From: Devosia nitrariae
GTDB taxonomy: Bacteria > Pseudomonadota > Alphaproteobacteria > Rhizobiales > Devosiaceae
Length of the DNA stretch: 64,000 bases
Reading direction: 5' to 3'
Assembly: GCF_030160115.1 (NCBI RefSeq)
Contig: NZ_BSNS01000004.1
Location: 124,001 to 188,000, forward strand
Shown here: piece by piece, positions 16,739 through 26,113 of the stretch
Layout of the letters: the number at the start of each line of letters is the position of its first letter
How positions within the stretch are numbered: the stretch's first letter is position 1
Program-made: the position numbers and the translations under genes
The notes under the pieces: generated by a model
The model's input: the letters and a program-made list of their open reading frames with translations, nothing else
Told to the model about the DNA's origin: nothing
Databases searched by the model: none

Positions 16739-18738
16739 TCGGAACCCCCGAGGTCAATGCCCTTGGGCGATTTGAGGACCTGACCAGCGACGTATACGTG
16801 CCGAGAGAGGAGTTCCTCGGCCGTCAGGTCGCGCAATTTCAGGTCTATCTTCGTTGGGACCCTCTGCACCGCCAGTCGTGGGTCCCGACCGAGCATTGCG
16901 GCGTACGTCGCTTCACCACGCTGGACGCCCGCCGGGTTCTTGATCTGCAGGCTCTCGACGGCGTAACTCGCATACTGGAGCTGCTCGACAACGATCGGCC
17001 GCGGCACCGCATCGCTCTCGATGAGGTACTCCGTGTCGCCGGCGATCCCGCTCACCGCGCCCGCCTGAACGGTGTAGTCGCCACCGAAATAGTCATCGAC
17101 AGCGTAGCCGCCGAGCGCGTCAGCGTTCGTAGATCCGTCGGCGTCGGTACCCATAGCGACGGCGATAGTCACTGTGATCACAGCGCCAATCTCGCCATCC
17201 CAGCTTTTCTCGAGGGCGACCACTTTGCCTACGATCTCGCGTGAGGTGCCGTCATGCCACGGCACGGACATCCGCACGCTGTCGCGCAGTGTCACCTCTT
17301 TCGCGTCTGCCCACAGGTATCGAGCCGAAATCACGAGCGAGCGTGAGCGCAGGAGGAGTTGCTTGCGGCACCGGCCGACGAGGTGAGCGATGACCTGGCG
17401 GCCGGCGTCGGTGTCGGCGAAGCTCGATTGCGACACCCGCATTGGAGCCCTGGACGGCACCCAATTCCAGTACGGGTGCCAGCTGTAGCCAGGCGGCGTC
17501 GGGCCCAGGAAGACCTGCTGGAAACCCTCGGGCTTCTGGTCGAAAGACGTGCTGACGTGATCTTCAGTGCACTCGTAGACGACGCCACCCAGTCGGACCC
17601 GATCGCCAGCCGAGTATGGACCGGGCGCGTACGGGACGGACCCGGGATCGCTGAAGATGTCTCCGACGCCGATCTCGCCCAGGTCGAGCTCGCGGGTCGT
17701 GGCGGGCACGTCCTGAATGTCCATGCCTACGACGACGTGGACCTCTTCGACCCTGGCCTGGGAGTATGAGTATTCGAGCTGGACCGTTTCGAATCGATAG
17801 CCCCAGCACCCGAGCTGGACCATTTCCCTATGGTTGTCGATCGTTTCGAAATACCCGGTCTCCGGGTCGTTGCCGGCGTAGGTCACTTCGAAAATCCGGC
17901 CGCTCAGGAAAGGCCCGTACATCCAGTGCACGTCGGTCGTGGTGACCAAGCTTTTGCCCAGCGTCCACCCCGGCGCATCACCGATCAGGCCCGCAGGGAA
18001 CTCGCCGCCGGCGTTCTCGAGCAGGTCCGGCGTCATGCTCGCGAAGTCCTGGAAATACGAGGCGATGTCGCAGATACCTTTGGCCTCTTGTGTCCAATCC
18101 ACCTTGAATGTGCAGCGGGCGGCAGAGACCGGCGTCTCGCCCTCGAGCAGCATGGCGGACGGCTGCTCTTCGAGATCGTGAAAATGGTGGTCCGCCAGGC
18201 CGACCACGCGATCGCCGTGGATGAGGTCACTGATGCTGACCTCGTGCGTGACCGGATCAACGTGAAATACTGCCGACCTGGCGAGCAGGTATGAAGTCGG
18301 GTCGTTAGGGTCCGTGTCCTCGAGGAGGTGACATGTCTCCGGGGCGCTTGCCAGGTGCTGGCGGCAATAAGTAATCAGGGCGCCGTCAACTGTTCCGGCC
18401 TCGACGCCACCGATCTCACGCAGATTTGCCGGTGCTCCCTCGAACTCGATGCGCTGAGTGAGCCCGAAGAAATCTGATGGTACGCCGACCATTCGCCCGC
18501 GGAAGATCACCACAGCATCCTGGGGCTCACCGGTTTCCGAGACGGACAGAATGCCGTGGCGCGGGTGTCCCGGCGACATGATCGCCCATCCGCTCTGCTC
18601 ACGTTCGATCGCAAGCGTGGCGACTTCGCCTTCTTCGTGCGAGAGGCTCCATCCGAAGCCATCGTTGTCGATGTCCGTGTGGAGCTGCCAGTCGAACAGG
18701 ACCGCGTCGCTCTCGACGTATGCCAGGAACGCTTTCAT
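16735..18738 (-). CDS. Large tail tip/baseplate protein
   Basis: A 667-residue protein starting MKAFLAYVESDAVLFDW. ATG 18738 is chosen because it overlaps the upstream stop (TAATG). Near residues 390-440 is a second binding-type module (YSAGDRVRLGGVVYECTEDHVS). The N-terminal part (DNDGFGWSLSHEEGEVATL) resembles phage hub proteins found after the tape measure. It is probably the tail hub that carries the fibre. Confidence 0.65.
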   Translation of the reverse strand: MKAFLAYVESDAVLFDWQLHTDIDNDGFGWSLSHEEGEVATLAIEREQSGWAIMSPGHPRHGILSVSETGEPQDAVVIFRGRMVGVPSDFFGLTQRIEFEGAPANLREIGGVEAGTVDGALITYCRQHLASAPETCHLLEDTDPNDPTSYLLARSAVFHVDPVTHEVSISDLIHGDRVVGLADHHFHDLEEQPSAMLLEGETPVSAARCTFKVDWTQEAKGICDIASYFQDFASMTPDLLENAGGEFPAGLIGDAPGWTLGKSLVTTTDVHWMYGPFLSGRIFEVTYAGNDPETGYFETIDNHREMVQLGCWGYRFETVQLEYSYSQARVEEVHVVVGMDIQDVPATTRELDLGEIGVGDIFSDPGSVPYAPGPYSAGDRVRLGGVVYECTEDHVSTSFDQKPEGFQQVFLGPTPPGYSWHPYWNWVPSRAPMRVSQSSFADTDAGRQVIAHLVGRCRKQLLLRSRSLVISARYLWADAKEVTLRDSVRMSVPWHDGTSREIVGKVVALEKSWDGEIGAVITVTIAVAMGTDADGSTNADALGGYAVDDYFGGDYTVQAGAVSGIAGDTEYLIESDAVPRPIVVEQLQYASYAVESLQIKNPAGVQRGEATYAAMLGRDPRLAVQRVPTKIDLKLRDLTAEELLSRHVYVAGQVLKSPKGIDLGGSE

Positions 18739-19268
18739 TACGCGTCCCTCATGTGAAGATCGGCGCTCCACGTCGCTAGCCCGGTCTTGCTGTCACCCGA
18801 CATCGAGACGTCACCGAGGAGGCACTCGACCGCGGCGTAGAAGGCGATCGCCATCGGCCGATCGAATGCGACCGCCACCGACACGGTCTTGTCTACGACG
18901 GTGTGCTCGAAGATCTGGTCGGTCTCCGGGTCGCGGATCCGCGTGGATCCAGGCACCGGGGTCCAGCGAAGGGTCTTCGACAGCGTGCCGGCAGGCAGCA
19001 GGTCGTGCTGCCAGATGCACGAGTGCAGCGTGACGATGTGCCCGGGTTCGAGCATCTGAAAATTCGGAACCCTCCAGACGCCATTGCCGGCGCCGGACAG
19101 GCGGATGGTCGATTTCCGCCGGAAGGTCGGCTTGATGACCTTGGCTCGCCCGTTCCAGGTGTTTCTTACCTGCACCGGTGCCATGGGCTCCCACTCCTCG
19201 GCAAAGCCGAGAGCGGAGCGCAGGGTGACAACGACGTCGGGGCCGAGGTAGAGAGTAGTGTCCATCAT
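18738..19268 (-). CDS. Tail assembly/tip protein downstream of tape measure
   Basis: A 176-residue protein, largely predicted beta-structure, starting MMDTTLYLGPDVVVTL. It overlaps the tape measure stop by 4 bases. In siphophages the genes right after the tape measure encode distal tail proteins, and position is the main argument here. Confidence 0.55.
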   Translation of the reverse strand: MMDTTLYLGPDVVVTLRSALGFAEEWEPMAPVQVRNTWNGRAKVIKPTFRRKSTIRLSGAGNGVWRVPNFQMLEPGHIVTLHSCIWQHDLLPAGTLSKTLRWTPVPGSTRIRDPETDQIFEHTVVDKTVSVAVAFDRPMAIAFYAAVECLLGDVSMSGDSKTGLATWSADLHMRDA

Positions 19269-21871
19269 GCCCCCGCCAGCGACAGACTAGAATTGCGCTT
19301 GAGCTGATCGATTTCCGAGCGCTCACCGAAGAGGCGCACCGGCTGCTTACTACCCGGGATGTTGAGGTTCACGTCGACGACGTCGCGCGTCCGCATGCCG
19401 GAGCCCGCGGTGATGTAGTTCAGCCCGCTCGAGGTGTATGCCGGCGCCGCGGCCTGCTGGATCGCCTGCGCGGTCGAGCTGGCGGGCAGACCGGGCTTGC
19501 GTCCGTAGCGATCGAGGCTGGCATTGGCGGATTCGACGGCGCGCTGAATGCCGGCTTCGACACCCGTGATTTTCTCGATCAGAGGGTCTAGCCAGGCTTG
19601 CTGGCTGTCGAGCAGTTGATACGTGAGCGTGGCCACGCCCGCGAGAAGACCGAGAGGCCCAAAGACACGCATCAGAAGTGTGCCGAGACCGGTGACGGCC
19701 GCGCCGATCGTCCCAAAATGCGTTAGGAGGCCACCGACCAAGCCCTGTCCGAAACCGGCGACGAAATTGGACACGACGCCGAGGAGACCGGTGAAGAGCC
19801 CCTTGAACGACGTGCCCATGAACCCCGTCAGCTTCTTGACAAGGGCCGGTGCTTCCTTGCCGAAGAAGAACCCCCACAGCTTACGGAAACCACCGAGAAC
19901 CAGGCCGAGACCACCGAAGATACCGGAGAGCTTGAGGAGAGCGACGAACGCCAGCGCGCTACCGAGATCCTGGCCGAAGAGTTGGAAAAACGAGTTGATC
20001 AGATCGTACGCCCCGCGGAACCAACCGATAGCAACCTGGAAATGCGTGATTACAGCCTGCACCGCGCTCACGACGTCGTTAATCCACGCGAAGCTGCCGG
20101 TTGCCTGCTGCCCGAGCGCGAAGACGTTGTAGAGCTGCTCGATGAACTCAGAGATCCATTCCGACACATGCTGGATCGCGAAGCCGAGCGAGTACCACGT
20201 GCCGGTGGCGTGCGTCAGATCGCCGGCTTCGAAACCCGCCAGGAGCTGCGCCCACGACCAGGTTAGGTAGTCGATCACCGCGCCCACGGCACTCGCGATG
20301 TTGGCGACGGTGCCGCGCACCAGATCGATCGCGCCGGTGACGCCATCAATGACTACATCGCGCCATTCCGCCAGTCGCTTGCCGGCATCGGTGGTGAGGT
20401 CGTGATCGCGCATTTGGACGACGGCAACAAAATCCAAGACATGCGCTCTCACAGCATCGATCGCTCGCCTGATGTTGGCGGGAGTGAAGGTACGGGCAAG
20501 GGCTTTCTGGACGACCGGAGCGTACTTGCCAATGAAGGTGGCGGTGGCGCGAACTGTCTCCTCGATCACGCCGAGCGCATCACGCAGGCTATGCAGCCAG
20601 CTGAACCGCTCCGGCAAGTAGCCGATCTTCATGCCGAGCAGGGTGTCGAGCCTGAGCACGATCCTCATGAAATCGGAGATGAAATAGATCGCCGTGTTCC
20701 ACGCCCGCCCGAGCCCATCGACGATTTGGTGGCGGTACCGTGTGATGGCCGCGGCGGCCTTGAGAATGAGGAAGGTGAATGGCCTGCCAAAGGCACGAAA
20801 GATCGTCAGCCGCAGACCCTCGAGGGCATCTTTCAGCGTCTCGATCGCGGCTCTGTATCTATTGGACGCGCGCACATCCTCGGCTGTGACCAGTGAGCCC
20901 GAGCGCTTCATCGCTTCGACGGATTTCGCGTATCCGGCAGCATCTGTTTTGGAGAGCGCGTCGAGTAGAGTTGCAACCTTCGTAGCGTCGTCGTCCCCGA
21001 AGATCTGTGACAAGACGGCCGTGCGATCGGACCCGCGGAGCCGCGCCACGCGGTCGGAGAAATCCTTGAGCAGAGCGATCATTGGCTTGCCGCGGTTGGC
21101 GGCATCAGTCATGTCGAGCCCGATGCTCTTGAAGATCTGATAAGCCGCGCCCGTGCCGCTCTTCGCTTGGCCGGCCACGCCGTAGAACTGGGTGAACGCT
21201 TGGCGGATGTCGTCCATGTTGACGCCGAACTGGGCCGCGAACCCGGCAAAGCCACTCAATTCATCGACGGGCATGTCGAGGGTATTGGACATCGTCTGCA
21301 GGTCCTGGATCGCATCGTGAGACCTATTCACGGCACGGGTCAGCGCCCCGAAAGATGCGATAAGGCTTGTGATCCCACCGATCCCGGTGATGAGGCTCAG
21401 GACGCCGACAACGCGGCGCACGGCGCCGACCAGGCCAGTGGCAGCGGTGCGAGCAGCGCGGAAACCGCTAATCAGGCCTGTGAGCGCACGAGTCCCGACG
21501 GAACGAAGGGCGGCGTTGATGGCGCGGACGCTGGTGACAATGTGGCCGCGGAATCGAGTGACGGCGCCGTTAGCGCTCCGGAAGAACGTGACCACACCTT
21601 TTCCGACGTCCCGAATCCTTGCAGCGGCCCACCGGACATCGTTTCCGAGTGCCTTCCAGCCGCCGAGATCCTTGAAGGTCTTGCGGATGGCCGACCCGGC
21701 CGCCCGAGTCTTGGTGACCACGGTGTCGATACCGTCGCCGACGGATCCGGCGATGTCGAACTGGCGCACGCTGTCGGTCGCATCCCGCACGAATTCACGG
21801 ACCTGCGACCGGATTTCTTTCAACCCGGTGGCCCGAAACTCTGCGATGAATTGACCGAGCTTGTTCAGCAT
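19265..21871 (-). CDS. Tail tape measure protein
   Basis: An 868-residue protein with an N-terminal coiled-coil, internal hydrophobic stretches (LINSFFQLFGQDLGSALAFV and neighbours) and a Gly/Ala-rich C-terminal region. It directly follows the two tail chaperone frames, which is the standard position. It sets tail length, and its hydrophobic segments may take part in DNA passage through the inner membrane. Confidence 0.85.
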   Translation of the reverse strand: MLNKLGQFIAEFRATGLKEIRSQVREFVRDATDSVRQFDIAGSVGDGIDTVVTKTRAAGSAIRKTFKDLGGWKALGNDVRWAAARIRDVGKGVVTFFRSANGAVTRFRGHIVTSVRAINAALRSVGTRALTGLISGFRAARTAATGLVGAVRRVVGVLSLITGIGGITSLIASFGALTRAVNRSHDAIQDLQTMSNTLDMPVDELSGFAGFAAQFGVNMDDIRQAFTQFYGVAGQAKSGTGAAYQIFKSIGLDMTDAANRGKPMIALLKDFSDRVARLRGSDRTAVLSQIFGDDDATKVATLLDALSKTDAAGYAKSVEAMKRSGSLVTAEDVRASNRYRAAIETLKDALEGLRLTIFRAFGRPFTFLILKAAAAITRYRHQIVDGLGRAWNTAIYFISDFMRIVLRLDTLLGMKIGYLPERFSWLHSLRDALGVIEETVRATATFIGKYAPVVQKALARTFTPANIRRAIDAVRAHVLDFVAVVQMRDHDLTTDAGKRLAEWRDVVIDGVTGAIDLVRGTVANIASAVGAVIDYLTWSWAQLLAGFEAGDLTHATGTWYSLGFAIQHVSEWISEFIEQLYNVFALGQQATGSFAWINDVVSAVQAVITHFQVAIGWFRGAYDLINSFFQLFGQDLGSALAFVALLKLSGIFGGLGLVLGGFRKLWGFFFGKEAPALVKKLTGFMGTSFKGLFTGLLGVVSNFVAGFGQGLVGGLLTHFGTIGAAVTGLGTLLMRVFGPLGLLAGVATLTYQLLDSQQAWLDPLIEKITGVEAGIQRAVESANASLDRYGRKPGLPASSTAQAIQQAAAPAYTSSGLNYITAGSGMRTRDVVDVNLNIPGSKQPVRLFGERSEIDQLKRNSSLSLAGA

Positions 21872-22185
21872 GACCGCTTGGCGTCCAGAAACTTATCCAT
21901 GCCGTCCTTGTCGGCCTGGGCGGCGGCGAATGCCTCGAACAGGCGCACCGACAGCGCCTTTTCCTTCTCCCGCTCGACGGCCCTCAACATGAGCAACTGA
22001 GGCATCGTCAGCGTCGCCGGTCCTGAAGGTCCGCGCAGCTCTATGGCAAGGCGCCAGAGCCGCACGAACCAGTGCTCGTGCGTCAGGACGCGGCCGTTTC
22101 CCTCGTCTTCGAAGAGCTTTCTGAGGTCGTCGCGGAAGTCCGATTGAGACCCGCCGCCTTCGCCAGGCTCTTGAGCTTCTTGCCG
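21865..22185 (-). CDS. Tail chaperone extension (gpT-like), reached by -1 frameshift
   Basis: This 106-codon frame follows the slippery site at 22185-22191 and continues RQEAQEPGEGGGSQSDFRDD to the tape measure start. It has no convincing start of its own. Joined to the upstream frame it gives a fusion of about 248 residues, like lambda gpGT. The T-like part normally recruits the tail tube and tape measure during assembly. It overlaps the tape measure start by 7 bases. Confidence 0.75.
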   Translation of the reverse strand, partial: RQEAQEPGEGGGSQSDFRDDLRKLFEDEGNGRVLTHEHWFVRLWRLAIELRGPSGPATLTMPQLLMLRAVEREKEKALSVRLFEAFAAAQADKDGMDKFLDAKRSC

Positions 22186-22610
22186 AAAAAACCGGGGATG
22201 TCTCCGTCGAAGCTCTTGAAGATGCCGGTCTCGAGGATCTCGAGGTTGGCCTCCGGCGCCATCTTGTCGAGGGATGCCATCGTCCCCTCGTCGAAGGGTC
22301 GACCGAGGAAGCACGAGTTCAGTGTCGACATCGCCGTCGGGATCTGCAGGACCAGCGCGACGATAGCGCCGACCGACAGATCAGGCTCCTTGTCGTCGTC
22401 ACCGCCGAAGACGCCGTCGACGAGGCTGAAGGCTTCGGGGAACCGCTTGAAGAACAGCGCGAGCTCCTGGAAGGTCGCGCCGCGCACGGCGATGTTCTTG
22501 GTCTGCGCCGCGCCGGTCTCCCGGTTATAGAGACGGATACCGATGCGATCGATCCTGTGGGTGTCTTCGGCGGAAGCCAGCAGGCTCTCGAGTTCAGCGT
22601 CCAGGCTCAT
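22083..22610 (-). CDS. Tail assembly chaperone (gpG-like)
   Basis: A 175-residue acidic protein (MSLDAELESLLASAEDTHRI). It lies between tail tube and tape measure genes and its 3' part overlaps a second long frame in the -1 register, the classical arrangement. Without frameshifting it ends at 22083; with it, it is extended to 21865. Confidence 0.8.
   Translation of the reverse strand: MSLDAELESLLASAEDTHRIDRIGIRLYNRETGAAQTKNIAVRGATFQELALFFKRFPEAFSLVDGVFGGDDDKEPDLSVGAIVALVLQIPTAMSTLNSCFLGRPFDEGTMASLDKMAPEANLEILETGIFKSFDGDIPGFFGKKLKSLAKAAGLNRTSATTSESSSKTRETAAS
22185..22191 (-). other. -1 programmed frameshift slippery site T TTT TTC
   Basis: On the minus strand the heptamer reads T-TTT-TTC in the gpG-like frame (PGFFGKK). 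Slipping back one base continues as RQEAQEPG, exactly the downstream frame. The codon phase checks: TTC is codon 142 from ATG 22610. The U-UUU-UUC type is a known slippery form. Confidence 0.75.
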
Positions 22611-22645
22611 CTGTTACTCCGGGTGAGAGGGGATCGAGGCGGCCC

Positions 22646-23464
22646 TTAGGCCCGCTTCAGCTTGAGGATTTCACCCCAACGGAAGCCCTCCGCCTTGCTC
22701 GGATCTTCCGACAACGTGCCGTTCACGCTGATGGCGACGGGCGAGTTCTCGTCGCTGCCGATGGGCACTTCTTCGGTGTTGAGGAAGGTGACCTGGTGGC
22801 AGGTGATGCGGAGGTTTTCCCCCTTGCCCACCTGGTTGAACATGGCGGCGCCGACCAGGCCGTCATCGAGCTGCATGATGCCGGCGTGGAGCACCTTGTC
22901 CGCGGCGGTGATTGCAGGGGCGCCATACGTGATCTCGACAGCTGCGCGGCCATCGGCATCGACCACAACCCCATCAGGATGCTTCCTGATATCGAAGATT
23001 CCGGAGGCAGGATCGAAGGTGTAGTGCTGGTTCTCGACATACGCGATCGGCACTGCGTCCAGAGACATGACGGCGGTGACTTCGCCGTCGAGGAACGGCA
23101 GAACCGCGGCCTCATCCTGGCCGATCTCGTCCGTCAGGAAAGATCCGCCGGCAGCCTGCGCGGCCTGGGTATAGAAGCTGTCGGGAGAGCCGCCGAAAAT
23201 GATGGCGTGACCAAGATCGCTGATCTGGCGCCAGCCCTGGTTGAGAACGCCGGACTTCTGCACCAACCACTTTGCACGGAGGGTGCGGGTCGGGCCGTCA
23301 TTGCCGAAAACATCCTCAGTTTCGAACTCGTTCTGCAGCGTGATGTTGCTGTAGTCACCTGTGCGCACGAAGGCTTTGCTGAAGCGACCGTTGCCGTTGA
23401 GCTTCAGGTACGGATGGCACTTGGCCAGCTTGTAGAGCTTGGCAGAGAGCGGAGCGGGCAGCAT
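22646..23464 (-). CDS. Major tail tube protein
   Basis: A 272-residue beta-rich protein with two part-repeated halves and a GDYSNITLQNEFETEDVFGN segment. It lies between tail terminator and chaperone genes, the standard tail tube position. Its length fits tube proteins with an extra domain. It polymerises into the tail tube around the tape measure. Confidence 0.7.
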   Translation of the reverse strand: MLPAPLSAKLYKLAKCHPYLKLNGNGRFSKAFVRTGDYSNITLQNEFETEDVFGNDGPTRTLRAKWLVQKSGVLNQGWRQISDLGHAIIFGGSPDSFYTQAAQAAGGSFLTDEIGQDEAAVLPFLDGEVTAVMSLDAVPIAYVENQHYTFDPASGIFDIRKHPDGVVVDADGRAAVEITYGAPAITAADKVLHAGIMQLDDGLVGAAMFNQVGKGENLRITCHQVTFLNTEEVPIGSDENSPVAISVNGTLSEDPSKAEGFRWGEILKLKRA

Positions 23465-23473
23465 GTCGGGTCC

Positions 23474-23926
23474 TCACAGAGTCTGAGTGTGGTCGCCCTC
23501 GGCAAGCGAGACTTGGGCGCGGAAAAGGATGGGAACGAAATCGAGATGGCCGTCGCGGCACTTGATCTGCCGGTCGAGTGGCCCGAAGCCGGCTGGCTCG
23601 AAGTCGTCGACATGAAGATCAGCGCCGACGCCGTTGAGCGCCGCTTTCGCCTCGGCAACGAGCCCCCACAGCGGGATCATCGAGCCGGCCTGGCTGACAA
23701 CGACGGGGGTCACGGCGAGGGTGAAGGCGTAGGTCTCGCGCCGGTCCGCATCGGTTTCGCCGAGGACCTGGACGATCTTCACGTCGACGGGCTCGATCAC
23801 GAACGCGGGCGCATCCTTGGTCTGCAGAGCGTCGATGCGATCGAGGTAGACGCCCTCACCCACGCTCGTGCCAGCGGCAACGAGGCGGTCCTGGATCGCG
23901 GCCATGATCGAGACGAAGGCGTGCAC
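23474..23926 (-). CDS. Tail terminator-like protein
   Basis: A 150-residue protein starting MHAFVSIMAAIQDRLVAAG. The alpha helix followed by beta strands (PAFVIEPVDVKIVQVL, TYAFTLAVTPVVV) fits the gpU/tail terminator fold, as does its place just before the tail tube. It would cap the tail and join it to the head. A 53-bp repeat element lies just upstream. Confidence 0.6.
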   Translation of the reverse strand: MHAFVSIMAAIQDRLVAAGTSVGEGVYLDRIDALQTKDAPAFVIEPVDVKIVQVLGETDADRRETYAFTLAVTPVVVSQAGSMIPLWGLVAEAKAALNGVGADLHVDDFEPAGFGPLDRQIKCRDGHLDFVPILFRAQVSLAEGDHTQTL

Positions 23927-23930
23927 GCAG

Positions 23931-23983
23931 GAGCTCCGATTTCCCGAAGCCTCGGCAGGATCGCGTTGGTAGCGCTACGGACA
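23931..23983. repeat. Late-operon joint repeat, copy 1
   Basis: Contains the 19-bp core TGTCCGTAGCGCTACCAAC on the minus strand (23965-23983), identical in three places, followed after ten bases by CCGAGGCTTCGG. It fills the gap between the connector and tail terminator genes, while most neighbouring genes overlap. The core holds the palindrome GTAGCGCTAC. Confidence 0.75.
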
Positions 23984-23985
23984 TC

Positions 23986-24303
23986 TCATCCGGCGAGTTG
24001 GGTCGTGCAGCGGACCGTGCCCGTCCCGAGATCCTGAGGATCCGAGAGCCGCCAGGTCCGTCCGTCCGCACGCCGGACGCGGTCGCCGTTCTCGATCGGC
24101 CGCGGGAGTGAGGCCCGCTCGAAGAAGACATGGGGCTGCGACACGATCATGCGCACCCCATTGACGTGCTCGTACTCGCGCTCCGGGAAGCGCGCCCAGA
24201 CATCCACCTCGTCATCGTCAAGCATCAGGACGCAGGGCTCGGCGCCGACGGCTTCGGACCTGGCGAGGATGCCTGCGAGGAGATCGAAAGCAGGGGAATG
24301 CAT
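23986..24303 (-). CDS. Head-tail connector-like protein
   Basis: A 105-residue protein from ATG 24303 (MHSPAFDLLAGILARSE) with GGAG six bases upstream. The C-terminus (NGDRVRRADGRTWRLSDPQDLG) is beta-type, as in head-closure proteins. It lies between capsid and tail terminator genes, where head completion proteins are expected. Confidence 0.55.
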   Translation of the reverse strand: MHSPAFDLLAGILARSEAVGAEPCVLMLDDDEVDVWARFPEREYEHVNGVRMIVSQPHVFFERASLPRPIENGDRVRRADGRTWRLSDPQDLGTGTVRCTTQLAG

Positions 24304-24365
24304 GGTGGTCTCCAAGAAAAAGGGCGGCCACAAGGACCGCCCAAGTCGACGACTATCAGTCCGGA

Positions 24366-25433
24366 TCAGACCGTCTGGGTGACGACAGTGTTGAGCTCGA
24401 GGCGCTTCACATAGTGAATGTGATTGCTTTCCGAGTAGAGCTCGAGAGCCTCGTTGCGCGGCGTGGGTGTACCGAGCATGTAGACCGGAACACCTTCGGT
24501 GCCGAGGTAGTCGAAGTCCTGGCGCGGAGCGAAACGGGTCTGCAAGTTGCCCTGGATCTGCGGCACCACCAGCATCTGCGGCGCGAAGATCTTGCGGACC
24601 GGGTCGGAGCCGGGGACGTTGGCGTTGTTCATGTACTGCTTCACGAACACACCTTCTGTGATTTCCCAGCCGCGGGTGCGCATGTCGGCGGTGATCAGCG
24701 TCGACTGCCACGCCTTCCAGATGTCCCTGACAAATTTGTTGGTGCTCAACTGGCGCATACGGACGCTGTCGACGAGGACATTCCAGCCCTCGATCATCGC
24801 ACCGTCGGACTTCTCACCCTGCTCATCAACGAGCGAGCGGAAGAAGTCGATGGGGTCGAAGTTGACGTTGGCGAAGTCAGCGGTCTTCTGCAGCGGCGAG
24901 CGGCCGAAAGATGCACCCAGATCGTACTTCACACCGTTGGCACGCTTCGGCACCAGACCCTGGAGGGCGCCTATGCGATCGACTTCATGCGTCAGGGCAT
25001 GGGCCGCATTGTGCTTCTCGTAGTGCTCGGCCAGGCGAGCCTCCACGGTTTCGGGTTCTACGGTGCCATGACCACGGCGGCTGGCGACCTCAGCGGCATA
25101 GAGCACGCTGCGAGCCGGGTGGCTCGGAATGTTCAGCGGAATGCTGTCGCCGTCATCGACGGTGAGCTCGGTGGGTACGCCGTTGTAAGGCGCGCTGTCG
25201 ACGATATCGAGACCACCGTCCTTCAGGTCGATAGCGATGGTCTTGCCGGTCACACCCTTTTCGTTCCAGCCGAGGCTAGAGACCTGGCGGGGAGCGACCG
25301 GGTTGCGATTGACGTCATCTGTCAGGGTCGCTTGGCTAAAGGCGTCGTCGGCCCAGGGATTCAAGATGACGCCCGGCGCGGCCATCATGACCACTTCGGA
25401 GATATGAGGTGCGCTCGCGCAGAACTGGTTCAT
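24366..25433 (-). CDS. Major capsid protein, lambda gpE-like
   Basis: A 355-residue protein. The middle and C-terminal parts (GAMIEGWNVLVDSVRMRQL; FAPQMLVVPQIQGNLQTRFA; YMLGTPTPRNEALELYSESN) match the style of lambda-family major capsid proteins, which adopt the HK97 fold. GAGG lies 7 bases before ATG 25433. It follows the decoration and protease genes, as in lambda. Confidence 0.8.
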   Translation of the reverse strand: MNQFCASAPHISEVVMMAAPGVILNPWADDAFSQATLTDDVNRNPVAPRQVSSLGWNEKGVTGKTIAIDLKDGGLDIVDSAPYNGVPTELTVDDGDSIPLNIPSHPARSVLYAAEVASRRGHGTVEPETVEARLAEHYEKHNAAHALTHEVDRIGALQGLVPKRANGVKYDLGASFGRSPLQKTADFANVNFDPIDFFRSLVDEQGEKSDGAMIEGWNVLVDSVRMRQLSTNKFVRDIWKAWQSTLITADMRTRGWEITEGVFVKQYMNNANVPGSDPVRKIFAPQMLVVPQIQGNLQTRFAPRQDFDYLGTEGVPVYMLGTPTPRNEALELYSESNHIHYVKRLELNTVVTQTV

Positions 25434-25472
25434 TTCGGATCCTCGGATCGATGTTTGGTGACTGGGTCCGCC

Positions 25473-26111
25473 TTAGCGGACCTCGATTTCCTGCTTTACG
25501 AGCGCGGCAATTGCCTCGGCACGAGCGGCCTGGGGAACGACGATCTTGGCGGACTTAACTTCAGCCAACTTGTCCACGAAGACCGCTTCTTCGAGCGCGG
25601 CCGCGTCGGCCATCAGCACGGCGACCTTGAGATCCGGATCAGCGCCATCGCCAACGGAAAAAGGGCGAAATCCCTCCGGTGTCGCGTCGTGCGCGAATTG
25701 GATTTCGCCGTCTAGACCGAGGGCAGCGAGTGTCACGCCGTTTGGGCTCAAGGTGATAGCGCGAACATCGGGTCCATCAGCGAAGATCGTGATCCCGCCT
25801 GCTGGATTGACTCCGGCGGAGATATTGAGTCCGACGCCGGTGGCCGCATTATCAATCTTGATCGCGATCGCCTCGGGCGTGTCCGCGGCCAAGATTTCGA
25901 CGGCAAACGTATCGGCATCGACGTGGATGTTGAGATATCCCGCGGTCCCGGCGGTGTTGAACTGCTCGCCAACGATTTCCGCAAGCTGTTGGGCCTTTGC
26001 GGCTTGCAGTGTGACGACGGAACCGGCGGCCATCGCTATCAGCGCGATGGCGTTGCGGCGGCTCAGAAAGCCGGAAGCTTCAGAGATGAGGGCTTCGAAC
26101 TGGCGACCCAT
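25473..26111 (-). CDS. Head decoration protein with N-terminal extension
   Basis: A 212-residue protein. The C-terminal 70 residues (EGFRPFSVGDGADPDLKVAV to VKQEIEVR) resemble lambda gpD-type decoration proteins, which trimerise on the capsid surface. The N-terminal 140 residues include a beta-rich domain and a hydrophobic stretch (AIALIAMAAGSVVTLQAAKA). This extension is longer than in gpD (about 110 residues in total) and may be an additional displayed domain. Confidence 0.6.
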   Translation of the reverse strand: MGRQFEALISEASGFLSRRNAIALIAMAAGSVVTLQAAKAQQLAEIVGEQFNTAGTAGYLNIHVDADTFAVEILAADTPEAIAIKIDNAATGVGLNISAGVNPAGGITIFADGPDVRAITLSPNGVTLAALGLDGEIQFAHDATPEGFRPFSVGDGADPDLKVAVLMADAAALEEAVFVDKLAEVKSAKIVVPQAARAEAIAALVKQEIEVR

Positions 26112-26113
26112 TG

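Noticed and set aside
22796..24037. 413-codon plus-strand frame
   Set aside because: Antisense to the tail tube and terminator genes; spans the joint repeat.
24414..25715. 433-codon plus-strand frame
   Set aside because: Antisense to capsid and decoration genes, no protein-like domains.
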